The position numbers and the translations under genes are program-made. This document shows positions 55,308 to 64,000 of a stretch of 64,000 nucleotides of DNA, in pieces. Source of the DNA: Anastatus disparis (lineage: Eukaryota; Arthropoda; Insecta; Hymenoptera; Eupelmidae); assembly GCA_017163975.1 (NCBI GenBank), contig JAFFSR010000353.1, forward strand, positions 1,084,001 through 1,148,000. The letters run 5' to 3'. Under the pieces are notes generated by a model that made no database searches, was not told the origin of the DNA, and was given only the letters and a program-made list of their open reading frames with translations. Each line of letters begins with the position of its first letter. Position 1 is the first letter of the stretch.

Positions 55308-55830
55308 GTTTAGAGTAGAGTAGACCGAGCTATAGCGTACCCAGACATGATGTCACAGCCGTCTTTCTCTCTCGCGCCCTTTCCCTCGGACGCTATAGAT
55401 GTGTAGGTTCCCCCTCCCCAGGGTAAGATGGACATCGTTTCGGAGCTTGTGGAGGGCAACGAAGAGTAGGTTCCCCCTCACTCAGGGTAAGATGGATATG
55501 GGTTTCCCTTCCCCAGGGTAATATGGACATCGTTTCTGAGCTCGCTGAGAGCAACGAAGAGGTGTATTTCCCCTCTCGGCGCTATAGCTGACATCTGAGC
55601 ATAGACACCCCCTCTCTGACCTACCGTACAGGGAGCCTGTGAGCGTTGGACATTGCTTTGTGACAAGATATACTTTTCCTCTTGGCGCTATAGCTTGCAT
55701 TGATGTGTAGATACCCCCTCTCTTACTTACCGTACAGGGAGCCTGTAAGCGTTGGGCTTTGTGAGAGCAGTGGTGAGTAGTACTTACCCCTCTTGGTGTT
55801 ATTATAGCTCACATCGAAGGTAATATAATG
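55308..55830. repeat. GC-rich degenerate tandem array, right arm
   Basis: Mirror of 38,758-39,270, with GGCGCTATAGCT, TACCGTACAGGGAGCCTGT and AAGATGGACATCGTTT units. Confidence 0.75.
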
Positions 55831-56186
55831 TAAATTTACATCAGACGCAAAAATTTAGATGAAAATTTAAAAAATTAATAAAAAGTTTTAGAAAAATGAT
55901 AAATTATGAATAAATGAAAAACGTATAAGAAAATTTATGAGAAAAATGATATAAAAAATTTATGAGAAAAATGATATAAAAAATTTAAGAAATTTTGAAA
56001 TAATATAAAAGAAAAAATGCATGAGTTAAATGTTTATATAAAATAAAATTAAAATAAATAAATTTGGTGGTGGTAAAGTATGAAGTGGATTAAAAAGGTT
56101 CGGATGGGTATGATATAGGGTAAAATGAAAATAAAATAAATAATTTTCATACATGTATTAAAAACAAAATAATATTACAATTAGTT

Positions 56187-56938
56187 TTATTCATTTAATC
56201 TTCGGATAAATCTTTTGCTGAATTTCTTCAGGTTGTCCAATCTAGATTTTTCTGTATCCATAGCTTCAGCCTATAATAAAAAAAATTTTAATAAATATTT
56301 AATTATTTTATGATGATAATATACAATTTCAAAATACTTACAGGATAGGATTTTTTAATGCAGTCATCACTGTTTTCAACGACTTCGTTGTAAAATTTGA
56401 GTAAGTGATTCGATATAAACTGAAATCAAAAAGGAAAATATATTTGAGAAAGTATTTGAAATATTATTTTATAACCGTACGTAAAAATACTTACAGCTTC
56501 CATCAGGGGTGTCACTGGTATAACCCAATGGATGCGTATGCAGGGTGTATTTGTCTGAAAAAGAAAAAGAATATAATAATTAAAAAGATAATATCATTAA
56601 TATAAATAATAAAAATAAAATTATACCTCTAAGTCAAATGTCGCGTTGATTTCTCCAGGCGTTTTTACACGAAGCTTAGGTTGACGATTCTGGGCTGATT
56701 GTGTTTTCTGAAAAAAAATAAATATTTTAAAAGTGATTTGAAATTTAAAAATATTTTAAAGTAAAGATATACATACCCAAAAAGCGTTATTAATATCTTT
56801 AATTTCATCGGCTAAATTTTTCGATTGTAGTTTTTTTCTTTGTAAACGCATTACGCGACTTCGTACCTGAAAAATAAAACATAAAAATTAAATTTTAATT
56901 ATAAATTTTAATTACAAAAAAGAAAATTAACTTACCAT
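56187..56938 (-). CDS. Six-exon microgene, right (intact) copy
   Basis: Exons (minus strand): 56,938-56,936 (ATG only, context ACCATGG), 56,866-56,777, 56,707-56,627, 56,554-56,495, 56,419-56,342, 56,270-56,187. All five introns are 69-75 nt, begin GT, end AG and are phase 0; a branch-like T/A-rich region precedes each acceptor. The spliced product is 131 residues: basic start MVRSRVMRLQRKK, KLRVKTPGEINATFDLE in exon 3, TPLMEAFISNHLLKFYNEVV across exons 4-5 and KKFSKRFIRRLNE at the end. Net charge is basic, with no signal peptide or membrane segment. I do not recognise the family; an alpha-helical DNA- or chromatin-binding role is only a guess. It lies downstream of, and co-directional with, a Polinton protease remnant. 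5' UTR extent and promoter are unknown. Confidence 0.7.
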
Positions 56939-57384
56939 GGTTTCTTTAAAATTTTCCAGTGTACTGTTTTTGAAAAAAATTTGGAGAAAAAGTTTCGAAT
57001 GACAACGATGTTGACTTGTGTAAAGATGAAAGTATAATGAGAAGAAAATTTTTCAAAAAAAGATTTGAACACTGAAATATATAATGATGTTAAAAAGATA
57101 GTGGGAGAAAAAAGTTTATGATACTCGTAAATCTGATATTTATTGTACACAATTTGCTGGTTATATTGAAAGCAACTTTTTAAAATATATTTTTATGAAT
57201 TTGAGTTCATCCTGTAAAGAAAATGTTTTTATTATTATTGGAAGAGAGGGTTAGAAACACAAATAAAACAGTCACAAAATTTTGAAAATTTTGGATTTAT
57301 TTTAAACAATACAGTTTCGTCGTACAAGATTGAATTCAGTAACTACCGCCTATGATATTTTTATTCAAAACATGAGTTAATTTA

Positions 57385-58175
57385 TTACATCGAATGTTTT
57401 TTTTTAACTTTTTTAACTAATTGATTAAAATAGTATAAAATTATAGTATTGTTAGCTTGTAAATTGTTAGTAAACAATATACAAAAATTCTGTAATGAGT
57501 TGAATTGACTCATATAATGTAAAAATACAGCACAGTGATTGCCGCAAACTGTAGACTTTGGTTGTTGTATACATTTAGTATTCAGGTATATTTTGTGCAA
57601 TTCCTCTTTAAAGCGCTTTGGAAATACGGTGATTGAGGTGGTAGGCCGTGAGTGTCGAATAAAGTTCCTACACCTTCTTCGTCTATATATAATGCTACCT
57701 AATCAGTTCCAGGTCGATAACTTTCATCTGTATTAATTACTAATGCTGTCGGTCTCGTCAATACTCGTGGGATTCGATCTGCTGGTACTACCCCTACTGT
57801 TAGTGTAAGAAGGTGTGAATTGCCTGTAATATTTGACATGTAATCATCTTTCTTACTTGGTGTTTCTTTAATAGGGCTCAAACCGTTACTTGTATTGTTT
57901 GTAATATCTTTTTATTTATCTTTTATATTTGATGGTTCATTTTCTTTGTTTTCTTTGGAATCTTTAACAAGATAATTCGATAACGTACTTAATATTGTCG
58001 ATGAAGATGATCTTGAATTGTTTTCCTTATCGCTGTCATCGCATACTGGATTATTTTTACGATATTCACTTGCACACATTTCCAAAATTTCAAGAATTTC
58101 ACCTTCATTCTCATCTTTGTCAAAGTTCAAAATGCGTGGTTGATTATTTTCTTTAACTTCTTTTATAATAAGTTA
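57385..58175 (-). pseudogene. Polinton adenain-like cysteine protease (inactivated)
   Basis: The N-terminal region is acidic and Ser-rich (LNFDKDENEGEILEILEMCA). A TAA near 57,912 follows, then TVGVVPADRIPRVL and TALVINTDESYRPGTD. At this point the family has the catalytic His followed by Trp; here there is Asp and a TAG (57,699-57,701). The sequence continues VALYIDEEG, FDTHG, then after a frameshift STVCGNHCAVFLHY, the catalytic Cys region, ending KKHSM at 57,385. Adenain-like proteases process capsid proteins in adenoviruses and, by inference, Polintons. Loss of His, the stops and the frameshift make it dead. Its 3' end is also the outer limit of the giant palindrome. Confidence 0.75.
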
Positions 58176-58700
58176 AATAAATCACAATGCAGGCAGCCGA
58201 GTAGATCAACTATTTTACCTGCGTAAGTATGTTTGCTACGTTCTACGAGACCTTTATTGCATTTAGCTAGCAAAGCATCTGGTTTCGCATTCATTTTACC
58301 TGCAGCGCCCGTAATTTAAAAGGGATTCTATATATGCACGATATGGATAGGCATTATTAGGCGGTGATATTAATTTATTATTACATAATACATCTACTTG
58401 TTAAAATGAACTATGTAATATATAATTTACAGGCCCAACTTTTTCGTTATTTCAGCATCTTTGGGTAGTATTTGAATACGTAAACTTAACATAGCATGAG
58501 CAAGATCAATGTAGCTCTCTCCACTACTGGATATTACAAATTCTAAGGGCGCATTGTCGTTTAGCGATGATACGGGCTTATAATGTACTATTTCATTTGA
58601 TTCAATACATGTTTAAGTGTGTGGGAGACTAAATAATGACAGCTCTGATTTAAGACACTCATTACTATGGTTGTGTAAAAAAGCTATGATGCTTTTTAGT
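58150..58700 (-). pseudogene. Polinton major capsid protein, N-terminal part
   Basis: FLHNHSNECLKSELSLFSLP opens the fragment, followed by PLEFVISSSGESYIDLAHA, a stop in the segment before QVDV, AYPYRAYIESLLNYG, and after a frame change NKGLVERSKHTYAGK and LLGCLHCDLFN. These are the landmarks of the N-terminal jelly roll of Polinton (F54H12.2-like) double jelly-roll capsids. At least two stops and a frameshift are visible, and the sequence is cut off just after the CDLFN motif, where the protease region begins. The C-terminal half is not here; a C-terminal half of the same protein type occurs at 17,008-17,358. Confidence 0.75.
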
Positions 58701-59000
58701 TAAAAATATCGTTTGACTTTTGCCTGTGTGAGATTTTTTTTTACGACGGCGAACAGTGGTTTTCTTTTTTCTTTTAATTACACCGTTCGAGCAAGGTCTC
58801 TTTTTTCTATTACCTGTTGAAGTTTTTTTTCTTCATTTGCCGCTATTTTTTTTCTCTGTTTTGCTAATGAGTTTGCGATGCTTTCGATCGAAAGTCGCTT
58901 CAAAGACTCTATCGTTGAATTAAAAACGGGATTTTTATATCCTGATACGCTCATTAACATTTCGTTAATTTTATTTTTTGCTTGTTCTTTTAAATTATCT
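58701..59000 (-). pseudogene. Lysine-rich Polinton ORF of unknown function
   Basis: Minus-strand segment with MLMSVSGYKNPVFNSTIESL, SIANSLAKQRKKIAANEEKK and, after a stop, a very basic continuation. Between integrase and capsid, the usual place of small virion proteins. I do not recognise it; coiled-coil potential is high. Confidence 0.4.
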
Positions 59001-60482
59001 TTTGATTCTGTAAATCAATGGTTAACACAAACTCAGACTCGGGAATCCACGAATTAAATTTCTCGGGGTATCCTATTTTTCCTTGCCACGACCTCTAGGA
59101 CGTATAACACGTTCAATTTTATAAGTTTTTGTTTTCATAAGCTTTTTACCTACTAAAGCCAATTCTTCGGTATAAAAAAATCCTTAAATTTTTTCTTCAG
59201 CTAAATCAATTATTTTGTATGTGTAAATATCTTAACGTTTAGAAATTTTTGAAATTTTGAAAATTTCTTCGCTCCAACCGTGAACTTTTTCAAAAACATG
59301 CTTTGCGCGACTGATACGTACAAAGTCACCTGCCTTGCATATAGAAGGTTTTAATCTGCGTGCTTTTCTGTTTTTTCCATCGTTACATTTCCATGAATGT
59401 TCTAAATTTTTACGCACTTGTGTTGCATTGTATATAGTAACAGAAACAGGTATCATTTTCATACTACTATGAGGTGTATGGTTATAACTTCATACAAGGT
59501 CTTGTAATATATCTATATATCTGTATGAATTTCTGTATGTGAATTATCGCAATAAACGTTCTTTTAAAGTTTGTTTAAGGCGCTCAACAACAGCGGCCTT
59601 AACATCTGGAGAAGGAGCAATACCGAATAAAATACCTTTGATTTTAAAAATTTTTGGAAAATACTACCTATAAATTCTTTACCACGGTCTGTTTGTAAGA
59701 ATACAGGTACTCGACCATTTGCTTGGAACAGAATTTCAATGAAAGCGTTTACGACGGTCTGAGCGGTTTGATCCTTCATTGTTTGAACGAAAGCAAATTT
59801 ACTAAATACATCTATAGCTACTAATAAGTATGAATACCCGTCATTATAATTTTTCAAAGTTTGTACTTCGACTAGGTCTAATTCCCAAACAGCATTTATC
59901 ATGTATACATTATAATGCAGGCGAGAACATTTTTTTCTTATTGGTTTATGGAGGGTATATGCGTCTTGATTACTCGGCCATTCTAAAATACGTTTAGGTG
60001 AGTCGCTTTTGTTTAAGAGCAGGCCGGATTCGCTGTCCTTGTCTAATTAGCATTTTTGTTATTTACTCAAGTTTTAATCGGTGTATCTTCAAATTAAAGG
60101 TCGAGCGTAATAGATATTATTATTATGAACATCTACGCACAAGAAAAAAAATATCTACCGGTTTGTTTTTGAGAAAAGTAAGTAACGCGAAAATATTATA
60201 AACATAAACTTTTACTTCGGCGTTACTTACTTTTTTCAAAAACAAACCGGTAGATATTTTTTTCTTGTGCATAGATGTTCATAATAATAATATCTATTGC
60301 GCTCGACCTTTAATTTGAAGATACACCGATTAAAACTTGAGTAAATAACAAACAACTCAATTGTTACTCGGTCGGTATCAGGTTCTACTCCGGCCTACCG
60401 TTAAACGTAAAAGTTTTCTTGCACCAGAAAAGCCAGCTTCGTGAGCTGGGTTAAAATATTGTTTTTTATATTTTTTACTCAT
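59001..60482 (-). pseudogene. Polinton/Maverick integrase with C-terminal chromodomain
   Basis: ATG at 60,482 with MSKKYKKQYFNPAHEAGF, interrupted by a TTAA MITE (60,013-60,404), then WPSNQDAYTLHKPIRKK. The RVE core follows: WELDLVEVQTL (first Asp), LLVAIDVFSKFAFVQTMKD, FLQTDRGKEFIG (second Asp) and, after a frameshift near 59,640, AAVVERLKQTLKE (Glu). Downstream are HTPHSSM and AGDFVRISRAKHVFEK (SH3-like region). Beyond more stops, KIERVIRP and GYPEKFNSWIPESEF are a chromodomain end. Order and motifs are diagnostic of Polinton integrases, which join element ends to chromosomal DNA. The MITE, several stops and frameshifts show that it is dead. Confidence 0.9.
60013..60404. mobile_element. TTAA foldback MITE, copy 5
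   Basis: TTAAGAGCAGGCCGGATTCG at the left; the right end ACTCCGGCCTACCGTTAA is more diverged. Arms match through TCTACCGGTTTGTTTTT and its complement. Inserted in the integrase gene. Confidence 0.88.
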
Positions 60483-60493
60483 TGCATTAACCG

Positions 60494-61337
60494 TTAGAAA
60501 TTTAAAGAAAAACAACCTTTCTGCTGTTGCTGCTGTGGGGTAATTAAATTTTTTTGCAATATTTTACTTTTTTCTTTTACTTTATCCTTTGTGGGCGATG
60601 ATATTTTATGTTTTTTTGCTTTAGCACCAGTCGGGCTTTCTGTTTCGCTATCAGAACTGCTAGGTAAAGGCGCTGTTTGCGGTGTTACATTATCTCTCGA
60701 AATAGATTCAGCTGATTTGACTTCCCAGTAATATTTATTTTCTATGATTGCGCGTGGTGCAATAGATACGCGCAATTTATTTGCAAAATGTGCTCTACCA
60801 ACAGCGTTAAAATTTTTCCTATTTCTTAATGCAACATCAACTAAATCTATAATACTTGAATTATTTATGACATTACCATCTACAGAAACGATTCCATTTT
60901 TATTCCAAGTTAAACGATCAGATAAGTGAGTTTTTAAAGAACTTATCAATTGAGTTGCTTTATCTATATATGTTTTCCGGACGTGAGCTAAAATAGACGA
61001 ATCACGCATTTGATCTCCGTTTTTTGTAAAAGTTGTATTCGGAAACTCATCTGCTTTCACTTTAGTATTTTTTTATAAGAAATAAATATCTCTGTAACAA
61101 TTGTAAAAAGTTTTTCCATTTTTCACGGTCGTCTGGGAAATCGTTAGATGTTAAAACATTGCTTATTTCTTCATCGAAACGTGAAAATTCATCTCCTGGT
61201 GTCTTGATGCTGTTAAGTGTTTCCATATCTTCTAAACCTTTTTTATTTCCTTCACCGTCTTGAGAGTTAATCTGTGTTCCGTCAAGATAATCCAAACTAT
61301 CTTGTGGGACTATAACCATTTTCCGAGCACGTTCCAT
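60494..61337 (-). pseudogene. Conserved Polinton protein (two ORFs, one frameshift)
   Basis: 91 codons from MERARKMVIVPQDSLDYLD through SIKTPGDEFSRFDEEISNVL and REKWKNFLQLLQRYLF. The frame then shifts in an A7 run near 61,070 and 188 codons follow (DKATQLISSLKTHL, RLTWNKNGIVSVDGNVI, SSIIDLVDVALRNRKNF), with a Lys-rich, Gln-rich tail. The ERA+KM.+VP start, KTPG motif and W...G.+..+G...GS.I.DL motif are shared by an uncharacterised protein found in many Polintons; position suggests a virion or DNA-binding role. Apart from the single indel it is well preserved. Confidence 0.65.
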
Positions 61338-61824
61338 TATATAGTGTCGCTGTTTAGAGAAAAAGTAGGTATATTTTACAACAAACGCAAATTTATATCG
61401 TATATAATATAAATAAATAAAAGTGAAAAGTTTCTATTAATTTACAATATCGAGTTTCTTTCGGAAAAACGTTTTTTATGTTTTCCGTATATACTTATGA
61501 TTTTTAGTTCATATTCAGTCTTAACGATCACTCATTTCAAACACTTAAAGCACTTAAAATACCTATGTTTTTCAATCTGATTTTTTCTGTTTTATTTTAG
61601 TTTTTTCTTTAAATAAATGTACTACTGTTTCAAGATGTTTTCTTTAAGGAACAGATGTTTAGATTATACTATAAAAGTACAGGAAATGTGTAACGATAAA
61701 AAAGTTTTTAGGTTTCCTGTATACACTTATGATTTTTTATTCACATTCTGTCTTAACAGCCAATCACTCAAAACACTTGAAACACTTATGTTTTGGAATC
61801 TATTTCTTTTAGTTTTTTTTAAAG
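61338..61824. other. Intergenic region with ~235 bp spaced direct repeat
   Basis: TACTTATGATTTTTAGTTCA ... CACTTAAAATACCTATGTTT near 61,490-61,570 recurs in diverged form at 61,722-61,795. No credible gene. It could carry the promoter of the 61,337 ORF. Confidence 0.5.
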
Positions 61825-62213
61825 TTAAGAGCAGGTCGTATATCTCTGTCCTTTTCTAATCAAAAAATTAATTTTTTTGCACAAACTAATAATTGCAGCA
61901 AAAAATAAGGAGATAGCCCCATCTCGTATAATAAAAAGCAAGATTTTCTTTGATGAGGAAAAATTATTTTTATCGCTTCGTTTTTAAGAAAACCTTGAAA
62001 AACTTGAAAAATAGAGGTTAGGATGGACAATTCAGTTTTTCAAGGTTTTCTTAAAAACGAAGCGATAAAAATAATTTTTCCTCATAAAAGAGAAACTTGC
62101 TTTTTATTATACGAGATGGGGCTTTCTTCTTATTTTTTGCTACAATTATTAATTTTTGTGAAAAAATCAATTCTTTGATTAGAAGAGGACAGATATACTC
62201 GACCTCCTCTTAA
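61825..62213. mobile_element. TTAA foldback MITE, copy 6
   Basis: TTAAGAGCAGGTCGTATATC ... GATATACTCGACCTCCTCTTAA. Same body as copies 2 and 3 (CTCTGTCCTTTTCTAATCAA). Between two Polinton genes. Confidence 0.92.
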
Positions 62214-62220
62214 GGGAAAG

Positions 62221-62672
62221 AGGATGTTTATATTATTTTTTCAAAATAGCAGACATAAGCAAGTCCTGTAAGGGAGTGATCATTAACTGTAAAAATCCAC
62301 CACTGCTTTGTAATAGTAGACGCTTTTTCTTTTTCCATAAAGAAGTTTGTTTATATTTTGATGTACTGTAAATTTTTATTGTCACGGCTTTGTCAGCGAG
62401 TTTTTTAAAAATATTTTTATGTTTCGATAACTGTTTTTATTTTTATTTTTCAAAATAATACTACCCTTTTATATATTTAAAGCACACTCGCATATGCATC
62501 TTATGAGATTTTTATCTGCAGAGCGCAAAAGAGCGTCACGTTCCTTTGACGTCATGTGACAAAGTGCGTGTAAAAATGCAATGCACTTTTTTTTAGATGT
62601 TTGGGTAATTTTATATTTCCAAAGCGCCCACAAGTATTTATTTTTTTTAAGCGTTAGTGGGGCCCGATTCAT
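62221..62672 (-). pseudogene. Polinton small basic core-like protein
   Basis: 67 codons (MNRAPLTLKKNKYLW, TSKERDALLRSADKNLIRCI, CECALNI). Past stops and a frame change come KKKKRLLLQSSGGFLQLMIT and PLQDLLMSAIL, ending about 62,221. The two blocks (AD..LI..I.ECALN and KK.LL.Q.GGFL) match a small virion-protein family found in Polintons and adintoviruses, and the second block recalls the adenovirus pX core peptide. Probably a DNA-condensing or membrane-active virion protein; inferred from composition and context. Broken by a frameshift. Confidence 0.55.
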
Positions 62673-62724
62673 TCGATGATCCTGCTGCAGTCATCTCGAT
62701 TTATAAACTGAAGTATTTATAAAA

Positions 62725-63369
62725 CTAACGACGCTTTTTCTTAGGTATGTACACATAATAATGTGAACCATCTGGAAAAATACATGCGCGGAAACAAAAA
62801 TCATCGGGCGTATCTTGTTTTAAGTCTATTAACAAATACGGAAATCCTTTTTTAGTGGCATTAAAGTGTATATCTTGAATAAATTTCGAATCTTCAGGAT
62901 AAATTTGTCTAGCTAAATACAAGATTTGCGCACGGTCACGAGGGTTTTTAAAGAATATAAGGTAGCTAGCATTCAACGATATATCTCTTTGACCCTTGTA
63001 AAAAAGATTCTGCGTTATTAAAATGACTTTTATGTTTTTATGATGACTGCCCCTTGTGAATAGATCGGTGATTGTATCGTTTGAGCCTTCGCGCATAAAA
63101 TCATCAAGAATCATAAGTTTTTTACATGTAACATCGCTCGAATAATCTACAGGATCTGGCAACCCTTCAAAAAATTCTATTCTCCCGTAAGATGGCTTAA
63201 ATTGTTTATAAGTCTCTTGCCATTCTCCGTAATAAAACATTAATCTATCGAATTTCACATCGCACATTCTATCGAGATAATTTATAAATCTCTTTATAAT
63301 ATTCGTTTTACCAGCTTCAGTCGGTCCAGCACATAAAGCTGTAAAAGAATGGTAAAATCTAACGACCAT
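62725..63369 (-). CDS. Polinton genome-packaging ATPase (FtsK/HerA type)
   Basis: 214 codons, uninterrupted. Walker A is AGPTEAGKTNIIKRFI (residues ~14-29). Then MFYYGEWQETYKQF, GRIEFFEGLP, Walker B KKLMILDDFM (~85-95), DLFTRGSHHKNIKVILITQN (sensor region), LNASYLIFFKNPRDRAQILY and a C-terminal HYYVYIPKKKRR. This is the standard layout of the packaging ATPase of Polintons and adintoviruses, which drives DNA into capsids. The first Met used (63,369) leaves 13 residues before Walker A, a normal spacing. It is the only intact gene of this Polinton; no upstream gene is visible in the remaining ~600 bp. Confidence 0.85.
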   Translation of the reverse strand: MVVRFYHSFTALCAGPTEAGKTNIIKRFINYLDRMCDVKFDRLMFYYGEWQETYKQFKPSYGRIEFFEGLPDPVDYSSDVTCKKLMILDDFMREGSNDTITDLFTRGSHHKNIKVILITQNLFYKGQRDISLNASYLIFFKNPRDRAQILYLARQIYPEDSKFIQDIHFNATKKGFPYLLIDLKQDTPDDFCFRACIFPDGSHYYVYIPKKKRR

Positions 63370-64000
63370 AGTATTGACAAATAATATATCATTTGCGTGT
63401 GTACGCTAAAATTGTTGTATTGTAACTAACTTGGGAAATAAAAAAAAATAACATGTATCTACAACAACAATTTTTAAGCTATGCTAGCTATTTACCGAGC
63501 GGAAGAGGCCCGGTACGCGCGCGCTGTAAGTACACATGTGCTGTGTCAGCTGATTTGAGCGTGTGTGTATACTTACGCCGTTGATAAGCATGTATTGCAC
63601 GATCTAACGTTAAATTAGCTACTAGTTATGTTATGACCGCTAATAAGCAAGCCGGAGCGCGCGCCCTATATCAGCTAATGCACGTGCTCCACAACGTTAT
63701 TGCCGCTATGTATTAGCTGTAACTGATGCATGCAATATTATGAAAATTTATGCCAAAATTTTAAAAAATAATTTATTTAAAACGACTAAATAGAAATTAT
63801 TTATAAAATTTATTTCGAAATTATAATGAATAATTATGATAAAGAGGGGAGAGGTATAAGCGTAGGTATATTAAAGAAAAAAGACATGTTTTTTACAGAA
63901 TTTATTGAGACAACCATTTTGAAAATTTTATTATATTTGTTTGACTGATAGTGCTTTTGTATGCTCCGTCGACTCGCTGGTACGTGATTTATAATCAGGC
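63370..64000. other. Upstream region of the ATPase, no gene seen
   Basis: Contains a GC-richer patch with TACGCGCGCGC and GGAGCGCGCGCC words (63,510-63,700) and otherwise AT-rich sequence. It may hold the ATPase promoter. Confidence 0.45.

Larger units (their letters stand above)
49056..57515. repeat. Giant inverted repeat, right arm
   Basis: Mirror of 37,105-45,945. Private features: an additional 260 bp of GACGTC repeat (49,677-49,936), the complete palindromic transposon (51,896-53,763) and a TTAA MITE (53,762-54,159). It lacks the two left-arm insertions. Confidence 0.93.

Noticed and set aside
1..64000. CRISPR arrays, bacterial operons, riboswitches or rRNA genes
   Set aside because: None seen; introns, LTR retrotransposons and SINEs mark this as animal nuclear DNA.

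Overview
This is an AT-rich, gene-poor stretch of an animal genome, most likely an insect. I see no conventional single-copy host gene. Almost everything legible is mobile DNA: two Ty1/copia-type elements (one nearly intact), two Ty3/gypsy elements of the tRNA-Trp-primed CsRn1/Kabuki type, remains of at least one and probably two Polintons/Mavericks, a Helitron helicase scrap, several families of foldback (palindromic) MITEs, tRNA-derived SINEs, satellites and microsatellites. Insect origin is inferred from the mix of families, the short (~70 nt) introns and base composition; I cannot name the species.

Layout. 1-2,755: Helitron/Pif1 helicase fragment, a TTAA foldback MITE, then a purine-rich minisatellite with a ~330 bp higher-order period. 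3,757-4,477: 5' end of a truncated copia element (LTR, half-tRNA primer site, gag start), minus strand. 4,746-11,183: decayed Kabuki-like element (minus strand) with an internal gag-pol deletion. Downstream of integrase it carries a VRK-family protein kinase, in the integrase frame, and then an RRM-like/LRR-like extra ORF. 11,571-16,068: a 4.5 kb terminal-inverted-repeat element with a CXC-type cysteine-rich C-terminal domain. 16,532-17,871: Polinton fragment A. 18,121-21,400: dispersed repeats and MITEs. 21,413-26,957: young copia element with perfect 5-bp target duplication. 27,255-36,634: Kabuki-like gypsy element 2 with gag, pol and the same class of extra ORF, plus a leucine-rich ORF ending in a 44-nt poly(A). 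Both LTR elements interrupt an older inverted-repeat element whose ends lie near 21,287 and 37,030.

37,105-57,515 is a 20 kb imperfect palindrome: two arms of ~8.5-8.8 kb around a 3.1 kb centre. Each arm carries a small gene of six short exons with five phase-0 introns. The right copy is fully open (131 codons); the left copy has lost its start codon, one splice acceptor and a Trp codon. The arms have private insertions, so filled and empty sites can be compared within the window. The outer end of each arm lies in an adenain-like (Polinton) protease gene.

57,385-63,369: Polinton fragment B, minus strand: packaging ATPase, small basic core-like protein, a conserved Polinton protein, chromodomain integrase, lysine-rich ORF, major-capsid N-terminal fragment and protease. 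It is heavily broken by frameshifts, stops and TTAA MITEs; only the ATPase is uninterrupted.

Most unusual content: (1) retroelements carrying a kinase and an RRM-like/LRR-like protein where an envelope gene would sit; (2) the multi-exon microgene duplicated in inverted orientation next to a Polinton; (3) six copies of one TTAA foldback family, one with an empty site in the other palindrome arm.
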